DNA from: Rotaria sordida
Taxonomy: Eukaryota > Rotifera > Eurotatoria > Philodinida > Philodinidae
NCBI GenBank assembly: GCA_905250125.1
Contig: CAJNOL010001047.1
Coordinates: 1 to 64,000, forward strand
DNA: 64,000 bases
Direction: 5' to 3'
Part shown: positions 11,962-23,560 of the stretch, piece after piece
How the letters are laid out: each line of letters opens with the position of its first letter
Numbering within the stretch: position 1 is the stretch's first letter
Program-made: the position numbers and the translations under genes
The notes under the pieces: generated by a model
The model's input: the letters and a program-made list of their open reading frames with translations, nothing else
Databases searched by the model: none
What the model was told of the DNA's origin: nothing

Positions 11962-14900
11962 ATGAAAATTGTATTTGAACATCAAGGTCGTAAAACAACT
12001 ATAATTGGAAATGATTATGTTACAATTGTCGACAAAATTAGATCAATTTTTCCCGATCAGAATCATCGTCGAATACAATTTTATGATCCTGAACTTACTG
12101 ATTACTTTGAATTTACTTCACTTGAACAAGTTATTGATCAACCTAATGGACTAAAGATGAGTTTTGATATGTCAGATACATTAGATTCAGTTATACCTGA
12201 TCCTGCTTCATCATCAACAATCAATGTGAACGAAAATGCTTCGACAAACAAAAATATTACTCCAACTACTTCTACAAAAAGATCTCGAAAAAAATCATCA
12301 CTAGAACATGAGGTATTGTTATTAATTTCAATTATGCTGTTTTTATTTTTATCCTTTCTCTTTAAGAATAAAAACGATGAACCACTAGTGTTACCAACGT
12401 ATTGCGATTTGATTACCCAAGGTTTACAGTCTCGAGGTGAGTCGGATCTAATTTTATTTTTTATTGTTTTATTCGTATATTGTAGATTCATTTCCAGCAA
12501 TTCAAAAACCGTTCTTAGAACAAACATGCACTCATTTTCTTCAACAATATCCTGATTGTTCTTTGAAAAATGTTCATCATTCATTTATTTTAGCACTTAC
12601 ACAAAAGTTTCCAGCATTAAATTATTTGAACCTGAACGTCGATGGAAAAAATGGCAAAGCACCACATGTAAGTTTATTCGAAAATCATTAAGTATTAAAA
12701 AGAAAATGATCTGATAACAACTATTTTCTTCATTGATAGCATACAATATCTAATCTACTTTCTCGAAAAAAAAGAAATATGAAGTATTCAAAAACTCATC
12801 CAACACCAAAGCGACCACGACTACCTACAATTAATTCAAATTCTGATGGTAAAACAAGTGAAAGTGTAGTTGTTGAAGAGACAACAGACAAAGATGATAT
12901 ACATAATCCGGTGATTGACGATGGAAAAAAAAGTAGGTTCTATGTATCAGTGTAACAAATAAAACAATTATCATTTGTATTTGTAGGTCAATGTTCATTT
13001 CAAGATTTGCAAGAGTTATTGGACGAGACAAGTGGAATTGAAGCATTTGCACTGCAGCCTGATGTAAACGGTAAATATTTCAATTCGACTCAAAACATGC
13101 ATTATTTGTCTTAACTTTGATTTTTTTTCTTTTTAGATCAATCAACAGTAACAGCTGCACCAACAAAAACACCAATTCGACCACAAACAATATCGAAGAC
13201 TGATCGTACAGCAACTATTTCACTAATACCACCAACAACTCCATCAATTGTTAATACTTCATCAATTTCAACTCCATCAATTATTAATACTTCATATGTT
13301 TCAACTCCACCAGTGATGATTAAACCAGTTGCTACAACAAATGCAGTTTCTACTCTGATATATCACGATGGCCGTATGCATATCACTCCAGGTAAGTTGT
13401 TCAACTGTAAAGAAAGGAATGGACTGTTTTTAATAGAGAAAAAGAAAAAATGAGTCATCGACTGCTTTAGTAAAGAAAGTATGTTATTTTTTTTCTTTCC
13501 TGCACACATTAGTCAGATTTACTCCATACAGCTGATAATATAGAAGAAATGGTCATTGAGTTATATTAAAAAGAAAATAATTTCATGTCTCGTTCGCTCT
13601 ATTTATTCAGTTTTTTTTTAATGTTTCTACTATTAGTAGAGAAAGCAAGCACTTTCATTCTTTAATATAATAGATAGCTTTTCTACTACAGTGGATTAGG
13701 TTTTTAATAGATGGTCGATGTTAATATTTGAAGCAGCACTCATTATTGAAAACATTTGTACCGCATATTTAATGTATTTCTGGTATTTCAGTGTCATCAC
13801 AATCAGTTGTTGCTGTTCATAAAGCAATAATACCACGAGATACAGCAAAGAAAGGAGGTACATCCTTTTATTTTTTTTAAATCTTTCGATCTTTCGTTTC
13901 CTTTAGCAAATAATGAAAATAATAATTGTACAGGTTTAGCAACATCTACTATAAAAGATTCAGAAAAGATTCTGCAACGTAAGTAATCTGATTTCCTTTA
14001 CTGTGGATGTTTTTCTTTCTATTTTAGCATCTACCATCGACAATATTCAACAATCAAATAGTTTAAAAAATGATTTAGAAGTTTGGTTTCCGAAATTATC
14101 AAAATCTGAACAAACTGCATACAATAAAGATGTTAGTCGTCTTCGTTCAATTGTGAAGCCAAAGACTAGATCAACAAATCATATTTCAATTGGTGAAATT
14201 CATGCTCTTATCCGTAATACTCATACAATTAGACGTCGAATGTTGTCTGAAAAACAAGATATAGATTTTACTGTGAAGGTATTAGAATATCAAGAGATTT
14301 TTCATGAAGAAGCGGTAAGCAAGATTTTTTTACTTTTCTCACCGTGAAACTATTCTTTTTCCACCATTCTTTTTTTCGTTATTCATAATTCCTTCGATTC
14401 TTTCCAATATTCGAAATGACTGATGCATTTATTGGTTGAGCAATTGGATATTTCATTTCTTTTGTAGCTTGTTATCGAATATATGTTACTTAAAAATCGA
14501 TTATGCACTTTCGACGAGGTACAAGATCAAGCACGTTTATTACTTGATGATTTGATTGAAAAATATTCAGTTAAACAACAGAAACAAGTAAGTTTAAGTT
14601 ATTTCTTTGTGTTACATATTTTTCTTTGTAGAGTGAAGCTGATTTTCTATCAATGAACATGTTATGTGAAGATGCAGGTGAACACAACTTATTTTTCAAA
14701 GTAAAGTTTTTTTATTAATTTACTATGTTTCTTTTGTTTTATTGACTTAGAATGGTTTAACTGATCCACATCCGGTGATGGGCATTGTAATTATGCCCTC
14801 AACAGCAAAAGAATTTGAAAAAGCTTTTATGTTTATAAGATATTTACCTTACAAAATGCCGGTGTCAATCGGTGGTGGTGGTCTGCAGAAAATATTAGCA

Positions 14901-14996
14901 CTTCTCTTGGTTATATACATCAATTTAAATGTCTCACCTGGTCACAAACTACTTCGATTATTGTCTGAACAATGTAATAAAAAACAAGTCTTATAA
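11962..14996 (+). CDS. CACTA accessory protein (second transposon gene)
   Basis: Twelve exons join in frame to 664 aa: 11962-12312, 12367-12436, 12486-12667, 12740-12932, 12987-13070, 13137-13391, 13792-13857, 13907-13978, 14028-14314, 14468-14587, 14632-14700 and 14751-14996. The first ~75 residues (MKIVFEHQGRKTTI..., ending near GLKMSFD) have the length and strand pattern of a PB1 or ubiquitin-like fold; this is an inference from pattern only. Basic clusters (RKKR, PKRPR) look like nuclear signals. A Ser/Thr/Pro-rich linker spans exon 6. The C-terminal half (DNIQQSNSLKND onward) is helical and ends in a region with KEFEKAFMFIRYLPYKMP. CACTA elements of plants carry a second, DNA-binding gene (TnpA type), so a role in binding the subterminal repeats is plausible. 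I do not recognise a named family. Confidence 0.75.
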
Positions 14997-15569
14997 CAAG
15001 GTAATAAAGTTTCATTATATAAAGATACATGTTTTTGTACCAGTTGTTAGTTCTTTTTTTCTTAATTGCTAAGATTCATCGTTTTTGTAATCTCATATGT
15101 TTTGTTTTATTTTTCTATATTTCTTAATTGCAAAGATTCATCATTTTTTGTTTGTAATCTCACGTGTTTGTTTTTTTTTTATTTTTCTATATTCAGCTAG
15201 TCTTAAAACAAGTGTATTGTGTGTATGAAGTATGAAATGTTTAATTTCTATTGTGGTCTTATATTGTACTTTGAAATCTATTTTTATTGTAGATAATACT
15301 AATATCATCAATATTCGTTCAATATTTTTGTCATCAGAAATGTATTATATACGCCTGTTTTGAAACAGCTTTTTGCAAATCAGTAATGTATCCATAAGAT
15401 CGAGGTTCCAATGAGTCGAGCAAGGTTTTTTTTCAGCAGGAAATATTTCCGACAGATAGATGTTCGCTATTTCTTCAATTTCGTTTATTAACTATTCGCC
15501 ATGAGATCCTTTTACTTAGATACTTTTCAAATTTCAGCTGCAGATACGTTTTTATTCGTTTCTGATTGG
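14997..15569. other. 3' flank of accessory gene inside the transposon
   Basis: Non-coding, T-rich. A short direct repeat is visible: the phrase CTTAATTGC-AAGATTCATC occurs at about 15061 and 15123 with related text after each copy, suggesting a local ~60-bp duplication. No coding frame found. Confidence 0.5.
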
Positions 15570-15920
15570 GGTTTCCATTGATCTGAGTCTTAGAGCGTTT
15601 AAAAATAAATTAATTAAGGGTTCAATAGGATCTTCCCTGAAGAATATTTTCGTATAAAAACCCTAGGTTTTATATTTGTGGAAACTAAATATTCTGAGTG
15701 TAACAGCGTTACCAACAAATACAGACTTTTTGGAAAAAATTTAATTTTTTCTAATTAGTTCTGTGTTTGTTTGATGATAAAGTTACATTCAGAATATTTA
15801 GCTGTCATAAATATAAAACCTAGAATTTTTGTGCAAAAATATTCTTCAGGGAAGATCCTATTGAATCCTTAATTAATTTATTTTTAGACGCTTATAGGAT
15901 TCAGATCAATAGAAACGTCT
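15570..15920. repeat. Foldback (MITE-like) inverted repeat nested in the CACTA element
   Basis: Arms of about 135 bp (15570-15704 and 15783-15920) are reverse complements at roughly 85%, separated by a 78-bp loop. Landmarks are TCAATAGGATCTTCCCTGAA in the left arm and its complement in the right. It carries no open frame. It lies inside the right non-coding part of the CACTA element, so it inserted into that element or a progenitor copy. Confidence 0.75.
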
Positions 15921-16121
15921 ACCGAAGACGCTTGCTAGACGTTTCGATCATTGGTGCAGATTATCCAATCAGAAAAAAATAAGACACGTCAGTGTCTAAA
16001 ATCGGTCATCCGTTGACACATGAAGCGTCTAAATTAGATGTGTCTTAACCAATCAGAAGTTAAGTCAAACTGTCTTGTTCTAGCAGACGAACCGTCTTGA
16101 GCATACATCTCATGTGTCTTG

Positions 16122-16134
16122 ATTTTTTAGAGTG
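16122..16134 (-). repeat. Right terminal inverted repeat of the CACTA element
   Basis: Reads ATTTTTTAGAGTG on the plus strand, which is CACTCTAAAAAAT reversed. It is preceded by AGACAC/GTGTCT subterminal words from about 15950. Confidence 0.8.
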
Positions 16135-16863
16135 TTCAGAATCAAAAGAGTATCCATTAACAAAAATGAATTTCATCTTTTTAGAGCGTTTTCGATCACT
16201 CAATACCGTTGTCTTCCCCATGTCTCCATTCGACTTCTAAAATACAGTAGATAGCAAATCCTTATATAACAGTTTTAGTAATAATCGTGTTGTTTTCTTA
16301 TCAGTATTTCTAACAGCAGGGTCAACTATTGTGACAAAGTAGCAAGCACTCTTGTAATGCTTAGTTGACACTATTGTACAATTTCGTTTTCATAGTTGAC
16401 AAACTCGATCCTAACTTCCCGGTTTTGTAATCAATAGTGGTGTATTCGATATCATGACATGACAGTCAAAAATTAGATTCAGTGAAATGCTATTCTGTCT
16501 TTCAAATCTTATTCTTTCATACTTGATGCACTTTTCCTTTCGGCGACCTATGTCAATGTTTGATACGTGTTTACTTTAGAGACAGTGCACCCATTCACAA
16601 GTAGTATTTTATATAGAAAAAATCTTCCTTGATTGTAGTAAACTAGTGTGCATTTTTATTTTATGTTGCTGTTATCTGATTTATGAAATCTTAGATAAAA
16701 GAAGTCTTCATCGGCTACCATTAAGTATTTAAAGTCGTATATTTTCTATTGGTCCTTATGTGTAAGTGCGAAGAGTAGTTGCATAAGGTGTAGCACTTTA
16801 ACTATAAATTTAAATAAAAATAAAAATAAGAGTTCTTTGCAATTTATGTTTCAAAAAGTTAAA

Positions 16864-16963
16864 NNNNNNNNNNNNNNNNNNNNNNNNNNNNNNNNNNNNN
16901 NNNNNNNNNNNNNNNNNNNNNNNNNNNNNNNNNNNNNNNNNNNNNNNNNNNNNNNNNNNNNNN
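16864..16963. other. Assembly gap (100 Ns)
   Basis: Exactly 100 N characters, a conventional placeholder for a gap of unknown size. A G-rich repeat begins about 50 bp beyond it. Confidence 0.99.
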
Positions 16964-17013
16964 ATTAATTACATACTAAATAAAAAGGCGTATGACTAAC
17001 TTATGGTTTTCTA

Positions 17014-17044
17014 GGGAGTGTGGGTGAGGGCGTGGCTGTGGCCG
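17014..17044 (+). repeat. G-rich telomere-like tract
   Basis: GGAGTGTGGGTGAGGG and following GTGG words, next to the gap. Only the G-rich arm is seen here; the C-rich partner present at other sites is missing. Confidence 0.5.
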
Positions 17045-18550
17045 TTTATTCGTTTAGAAAATCATAGATCTTTTCGTAAAAGTTCAACAAGAAAATGAAA
17101 GACTATTACGAAACATGTAGAACTACTTGTGTTACTTTCTACATAGTTGATCAAAGGAACCTATAAAATCGTGTTCTTTAGAATGATGAAACATGTTATT
17201 TTATTCAATGAAATAAAATTTGATCTGGAATTCTAAATTCAACTAATCTTACTGTTAATAGAGCGTATCCTCAGAAAAGTTTATGTGAATAACTCTTAAG
17301 CAATTTAAATGATTTAATTGCTTATCTTTCTAATATATGAAAGTATATTCGTTTAAGTTTTATTTCATATAATTTGACTTGCATCAAATTTTCGAAAGAA
17401 TTATCATCAACTGAAATATATAAATCCATCATAGTTCGAAATCTATAAAAAAAAAATACTGCAGAAAGTTAATTTTTTTGAAATTAATTTATTTCGACTA
17501 TCGATTCTTATTTTAAATTCAACTAAATGATTAGTATGAGTTTAAGACAAGCACGTTAGGTATACATTATTTGTTAATTGAGACAACGGATCATAAAAAT
17601 GAACTTTTATTACATTATCATGACGTTTTAATTTTCACTAAATCTATTTTAGACGAGTTTAACGATACTTGAAGTTAAATTTCAATATTAAAAATTGAGG
17701 TTTAATACTGCATTAGAAGAATAAGTAATGTTTACCGTTGTGGTCAAAAATAACTACCTTTCTCTCTCGAATCCGTAGGTTAATTATAAGCTGAATAATG
17801 CTTCTATGAATGATATATTTTCAACTTTTTTGGCATCGATAATTTACACTTTGTTGAGTACATATTGATATTTTTTTTCCATTAGAAACCTTGTGCCTTA
17901 CCATTCATCTGATTATTCATATCGAAATAGGCATTCTCTATATGATTCGTTCCAGTTATACAAGTGGCAATTTTTTCGGAACTCAATGATGGAATTATAA
18001 TTTTCTTTTTTTCCTTTAAATGTAATGAATCTATATCATACTCAATTATTTAAATTCATTCTATTATGTAATGGAATATTATTCACAAGTTGACATACAA
18101 AAGAGATCTGAGATATCGTATTCGTACAATGTTTAATGTTCCTATAAATGGCAGAAATTTTAGTTCATTTTATTAGAATTTTCATGTAAAGAGAGAATCG
18201 AAGGTAGGTTTTTTTTTGTTTTGATTTATTATTTGTAATGAAATTTCCATTAAAACTAACCGACATATTTTTCATCACAAAACACTCTGTTTTAATGATA
18301 AAATTTGCAGATAAATTTTCAATACTAGTTTCAACAACATATACATTAATTATTTTTAGCTTAAATCTAATTTAAAAAAGAAAAACTAACTATATAGTAA
18401 GGTATTTTATATTGAATATTTTTTCAAACGAGAAGTTTATTGCTTTAATACTTAAAAAAAAATCATACATATTCTACAAAAAAAATTCATATGAAACAAT
18501 AAAAAATAAATAAATCTTATGTCATTTAGAAAATATAATCAATTTTGTTC

Positions 18551-20087
18551 TTATGTATCAATATCAAGTTGTATGTCATTGTTTTGACCAAGTGTCCATG
18601 TTCTTCTACCAACATTACTTAATTGAACGAGTTTCTCTTTTATCCATGTCCAATCAACATCTTGTAAACTTAATTGATTAACTTGAAAATTCGAACATCG
18701 TGTTGGAAAAATAGAAAGTGATCGAAGACGAATTGATTTCAATCTTCCATCTTGTGAAGGTAAAGGTGATATTGATAGATGTAATTGAAATAATGCGCCA
18801 AGATCATTTCGATATTGATGATCAATTGCATAATCATCAAGAAAATCACCACAACCATATAATATTAAACCATGAGTACCATTTTTACGTTGAACAATTT
18901 CTATACCTTGTACATGATGACTTGAATGTCCATGTATAAGATCAACTCCTTGATGTATCATCCATCGAGCAAGTTCTTGAATTTTCTTATCTGGTATCCA
19001 TTGATAATTTGGACCCCAATGAACAGAAAATATAACGAAATCAGAATTCAAACGAGCAGTAGTTATGAGAGGTTCAAGGTGAGCATAAAGTGATGGAAGA
19101 TCATAATGTGCAATAAGATGAAATGAAGGAACAGTAAACCAATCTGATGGATGATCAGATGCTGAAAGTAAACCAATTCTGAGTGATGTCGATGAACGAG
19201 ATGTCGTTCCATTGATCGATACAGGTGGTAGTTTTTCATCAATCGATGAAAATGTTATAGGTACATCAAGAAAAACTGGACCAAGAGCATGTTCACTTGT
19301 TTTACCTGCACCTATTTATGAACAAACGAGAAAAATGTCGAAATATAAATCAAAAAAAAGAAAAAACAGGACTAACCAACATAAGATATACCAGATCTAT
19401 CTAAACTTTCACATGTTTCTTCAAGTCCTTTTACTTCAAAGTCTAAAGTATGATTATTAGCAAGAGAAGCATGATGAATATTTGCCGTTGTTAAGCAAGC
19501 TATATTTGCAGGATGAGTACGATAACTAAAAGAAATAAAATTTTTCAAATTATAATATCAACATAAATAACATACTTGAAAACTTTACCAGGCCAAGGTT
19601 TATCATGAGTAGTTGCAGATGTTTCCAAATTAATAATATTTAAATTTCCCTATTAAACAACGTTTATAATTTTTTTTTTTGAAAATACTAATAAGATATA
19701 TTTTTACCATTTTCCACAATGGAATTGTATTTCCCCAAACGGTTACATAATTATATTTACCTTCTTGTAAATAAGGACAACGTGAACTTCGAGATGATCG
19801 AAATTGACGGATGATAGCTGCTTCTTCAGGATTATTAACAGAAGTTGGAAGTAGTTGATCAATTAAACGACCTTTAATAGGATTTAATAGAGAAGTCAAA
19901 AACAAAAAAAAACTTAATTTTCCAAGTTCTTACCAATCATAACATCACCAACTAAATTAATAACAATTTTTCCTTGTTGATCTGTTGCCATTGTAGATGC
20001 GTGTGAAGTAAAAAAATGTTTGAAAGTAAGAATTGATGTTACTTGAAATAGACGATGAAGATCAAATATAGAAGAAATGCGATTCAT
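18551..20087 (-). CDS. CapA/PgsA-like metallophosphatase (PGA_cap family)
   Basis: Five exons give 433 aa: 20087-19934, 19871-19708, 19649-19576, 19525-19377 and 19311-18551, with GT-AG introns and consistent phases. The core follows the bacterial poly-gamma-glutamate capsule protein CapA, a calcineurin-like metallophosphatase fold. GDVMIG lies near residues 47-52, SLANNHTLDF near 151-160, SVHWG near 276-280 and GHSSHHVQG near 308-316. These are the usual metal-binding positions and all look intact. No clear signal peptide is visible at the chosen Met. In bacteria the family acts in poly-gamma-glutamate synthesis or transport; what it does in an animal is unknown. The bacterial family type with animal-style introns suggests an old horizontal acquisition, which is an inference. 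Neighbours give no functional clue. Confidence 0.85.
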
Positions 20088-22338
20088 ATATCATCTTCAT
20101 AGTACGAAAAAAAAAATTATCATAAATTATATCTGAAAAAAAGAAATCAATATCGATCTTTAGAAATTCTCAATAATAAATTATCTCGATGGCAATGAGT
20201 GCAAATTTTGATCAACTGTATTTTTACGTACTTTTTCTTATTCTTTCCATGTTTATCCATTTATATATTTTGTCAACAGAGTTCACTATCGTCTTGAGTT
20301 CGAAGACATTCATGTTGCTAAGATAGATCAGTTAAATTGTTCTGTTTTGTTTTCTGATTTTATATCTATGTAATTCATCTGCTAGATTATTGGCAATTTC
20401 ATTGATTATTAAAATGAAAAGATTCTAGTCAAAATTAACCGTAAAAATTTTGTCAATATAAGGTACTATGCATGCAGTATAATATTTTATTCTGGCACAG
20501 ATAATAAATTTGCTAAATAATACATTCAGAATTATAGATCTGCAGTATGATTCCATGAAGAAATGTGTCTATAGAACGATAGGGAATAGATATTTCAGCA
20601 ATTGGTGTTGGTGAATAAAATCGATAGTAGATTGAACGTTTGTCCAAGTTTCTGGTTGATAAGTGATACAACGAAAGCAATGTGTCATCTTTTCATTACT
20701 CTCCCTCCATTCTATATCAGCTGCTACTTCTCCAATTTTTCACTACAGAACATTAATATATATGTTCATGTATATAGCATCATATCATTGTTGCGTTTTA
20801 GCATATTTAGTGTTCAAAGCTATTCTTCTTTAATTAAAAGTCATGTTATTACAAAATTATATGGTTGACACATAGTTAGTACTAAAAATAATTTTTTTCT
20901 AAGAATTTTAACTGAATAAAATGTCAATCTGTTGAATTTAGAATTATTTCTCGATTTTGTCACTATTATGTTTCAACAAAAAGAAAAGATTACAGATTAA
21001 ATATTAAATTATAGCATCAGGTGCACGATGAAATAGATTTGAAATTCGTCAGAATCTAATGGAATTATAAATAATAAGTCAATTCGAGCTGGATCATTCT
21101 ATATTAGAATTAAGATAATATACATTAGAAGATTTATACGATTATGATGACAAACATATAAGTGTTATACTAGATGAACATCAGTTTAAATTAGCAGTCA
21201 AACTTTCTATCGGAATATTAGAAAAGACAGAAGATGTTAGTGGATCATAATCAGATCTACCAACAGGCTACTTTTTTTCGGTCTGCTCTTGTCCTACTCA
21301 CATTCTCTGGAGGTCAGACTATAATTGTGCAAGTAAGAATACTAGTTAATACAATTGTTGGAGTACAGCTACATGTTTGATAAATAGAAGTTTCGTCTGT
21401 CACAAATACAATGGTGCATCACCAGTAGACAAAACAATCCTCAGAAGATGTACAATTATGACCAAAATAAATCGTAATAACAATCTTCATCACGAAGAGT
21501 CCGAAGACGTACACGATTGGTTCTTTTTGAATTTCTCTCATCAACGTACAAATTTCAATACGACATGGTTCGATGTAATCGAGAGTATTATATTGTTTAA
21601 GTGGATTATATTTTGGTACACAATAATTTAGCAGTAACTACTATATATTTTGCTCGTTTCACAATGAATATCATTGTTGTAATACTGGATGTGACGGACA
21701 TGCTTTTCATATATGTTTGGGTATCAATTATTATTCTGATAATAAATCTTTTTTTGTCTAATACTTTCGAAATATTGATTGTTTTGGATAAGCATAAGGA
21801 AAAATTCAAAGAAATTCTTAGAGACACAAATTTTCCATAAAGTTTCGTGCACATTAATAGTTCTTTTCAGTTCATTAAAAATATCGATGAACTTTTTTAT
21901 AGGAAATCATTGCATGATTTTCAATTCTGTACTAATTTGAATTTTACGAATGATAAGTCATTGGATTTAGAAAACGTAATGTTACTTTCAAATATTTCTA
22001 TCAAAATGTTAAGTATTTATTGTAACTTATATATGCAGATGTAAACAAATCAATATCCTATTAGATTTAGTATGTAATCATATGAACAATTCAGAGTATT
22101 GATTCTCAGTTCGATTTTAGAAGGAATAATTATTGTGATAAGAATTAAAAGAATTTCTAAAATTCGATTGCATCTTTTTATTTTTCTGTCAAAGAAAACA
22201 ACTTTATAAAATGTCTTTATGTATTTACCATTCGATAAAATTAAATGTGGATCATAGATATGAATGATATGATCGAGATAATAATTGTTGTTATCATGGA
22301 TCTATAATAATAATGATAATTTAGTAAAGAAAATCTTG
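20088..22338. other. Gene-free stretch with a possible decayed coding remnant
   Basis: Positions about 21080-21640 (+) contain broken coding-like text, such as LEDLYDYDDKHISVILDEHQ followed by stops and an 84-aa frame from 21377. I cannot assign a family. The rest is AT-rich DNA with nothing I can support. Confidence 0.35.
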
Positions 22339-23560
22339 TTATTCGACTAACCCGAGTATTGATGAACTTGCTAAACATTGTGAATAAAAATGAAATATAA
22401 TGTTAGAAAATAAGACATTTCATAATTACCTGCTGATTCCAATGAACAAGGTCGATTGTCAATTAATTCAAACATTTCAACTCTGTTATTTTCCATATCC
22501 ATGACATAAAGATTTCCTTTCATATCAAATGCCAAATCAACTGGTTTATTTAATTGATTTGTTGCATTACCGGCACCTTTCATTAAAACAAAAAGGTACA
22601 ACATTAGTGAATTGTTTTTGTGGATATAACTAATGTAAAATAAAATAAAATAAAAAACATACCTCTGTCACCAACTATTGTATCGCCTTCGGATGCAAAT
22701 GGTTTCCATCGTTGCACTCGATTATTCGATGTGTCAATAACATAAACAACATTAGTTTCATCATCAACAATAACATCATTTGGATAATCTAAAGTTTCAG
22801 GATCGTGCCCTTCAGTCCCTTGATTCGATCCAGCTACTGTAGTTCCTTCACGTGAAGCTGTTGTCCAATTTTGAATTCGACTATTCCACATATCAGCTAC
22901 ATAAATGATACTTCCATCTCTATTAACATAAATTCCTTGAGGATGATTAAGTAGATCACTTGTTGACCCATTAGTATCTGTCTTTCCAGCGACAACAGTT
23001 GTCATATTTGTTCGAGGTGACCATTGAACAACACGATGTCTATTTGATTCTGACATATAAACATTTTTCTCTTTGTCGACTGATACACCGGAACATAACT
23101 GACATTCACCACCGACTTGAACACCTTGTGTTGCTCCATTCATCCATTTTTCAACACGATTCAAAAATCGAAGTGAAACATAAACAGTTGGTCCGCTAAT
23201 ATCATCATCAACATAGACTTTCATTGGATTTTTTATACCAGATGCTACTGTAATACCTATCCTTGATGGATCAGCTAGTAAAAATTTTTGAACACGATCA
23301 TTAGAAAAATCAGCAACATATAATTCATTTCTTTCTTTATGAATAAAAATCCCTTTTGCTGAATCAATTTGAAAACTAGAATTACCAGCTTCGCCAGTTC
23401 CAGCTATTGTTACACCTGTTGTATTCCATTTTGCACAAGGACTAACCGTACTTGACACGACAGATAAACAAAAACACAAGATGAGCACTGGAATAAAAAT
23501 AAATATGAATTTTTTCGTTATACACATTTTGTCTAACTTACGAATATGCATCATTGTCAT
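22339..23560 (-). CDS. Secreted NHL-repeat six-blade propeller protein
   Basis: Three exons (23560-22663, 22576-22430, 22370-22339) give 358 aa. A hydrophobic signal sequence lies near residues 17-38 (FIFIFIPVLILCFCLSVV), so secretion is likely; a start at the Met of MCITKK would also keep it. Six NHL repeats follow, each ending in a phrase like YVADxxNxRVQxW, for instance LYVADFSNDRVQKF, IYVADMWNSRIQNW and VYVIDTSNNRVQRW. The last blade is completed by exon 2. The final exon adds only about ten residues. NHL propellers bind proteins or glycans and this type is strongly expanded in bdelloids. No catalytic motif is seen, and the partner is unknown. Confidence 0.85.

Larger units (their letters stand above)
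7908..16134. mobile_element. CACTA (EnSpm-type) DNA transposon, 8.2 kb, apparently intact
   Basis: The left end reads CACTGTAAAAAAT and the right end, reverse-complemented, reads CACTCTAAAAAAT: 12 of 13 bases match and both begin with the CACT signature of the superfamily. Behind each end lie many subterminal copies of AGACAC/GTGTCTTA words (about 7920-8040 and 15950-16120), as is usual for CACTA elements. Flanking bases are ATT on the left and TTC on the right, so a clean 3-bp target duplication is absent; a 2-bp TT is shared. The element contains two divergent, multi-exon genes: a transposase (8876-11920, minus) and an accessory protein (11962-14996, plus). Both can be spliced in silico without a stop, so the element may still be active or only recently inserted. 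A small foldback (15570-15920) sits inside the right end. Confidence 0.85.
16135..18550. other. Gene-free stretch containing the assembly gap
   Basis: No gene seen. The region contains the 100-bp N run and a G-rich telomere-like tract at 17014-17044. The remainder is AT-rich, and 18180-18550 is the downstream flank of the CapA-like gene. Confidence 0.5.

Noticed and set aside
7905-16137. A perfect 3-bp target duplication for the CACTA element
   Set aside because: Left flank ATT and right flank TTC differ; only a shared TT remains, so I do not claim a 3-bp duplication.
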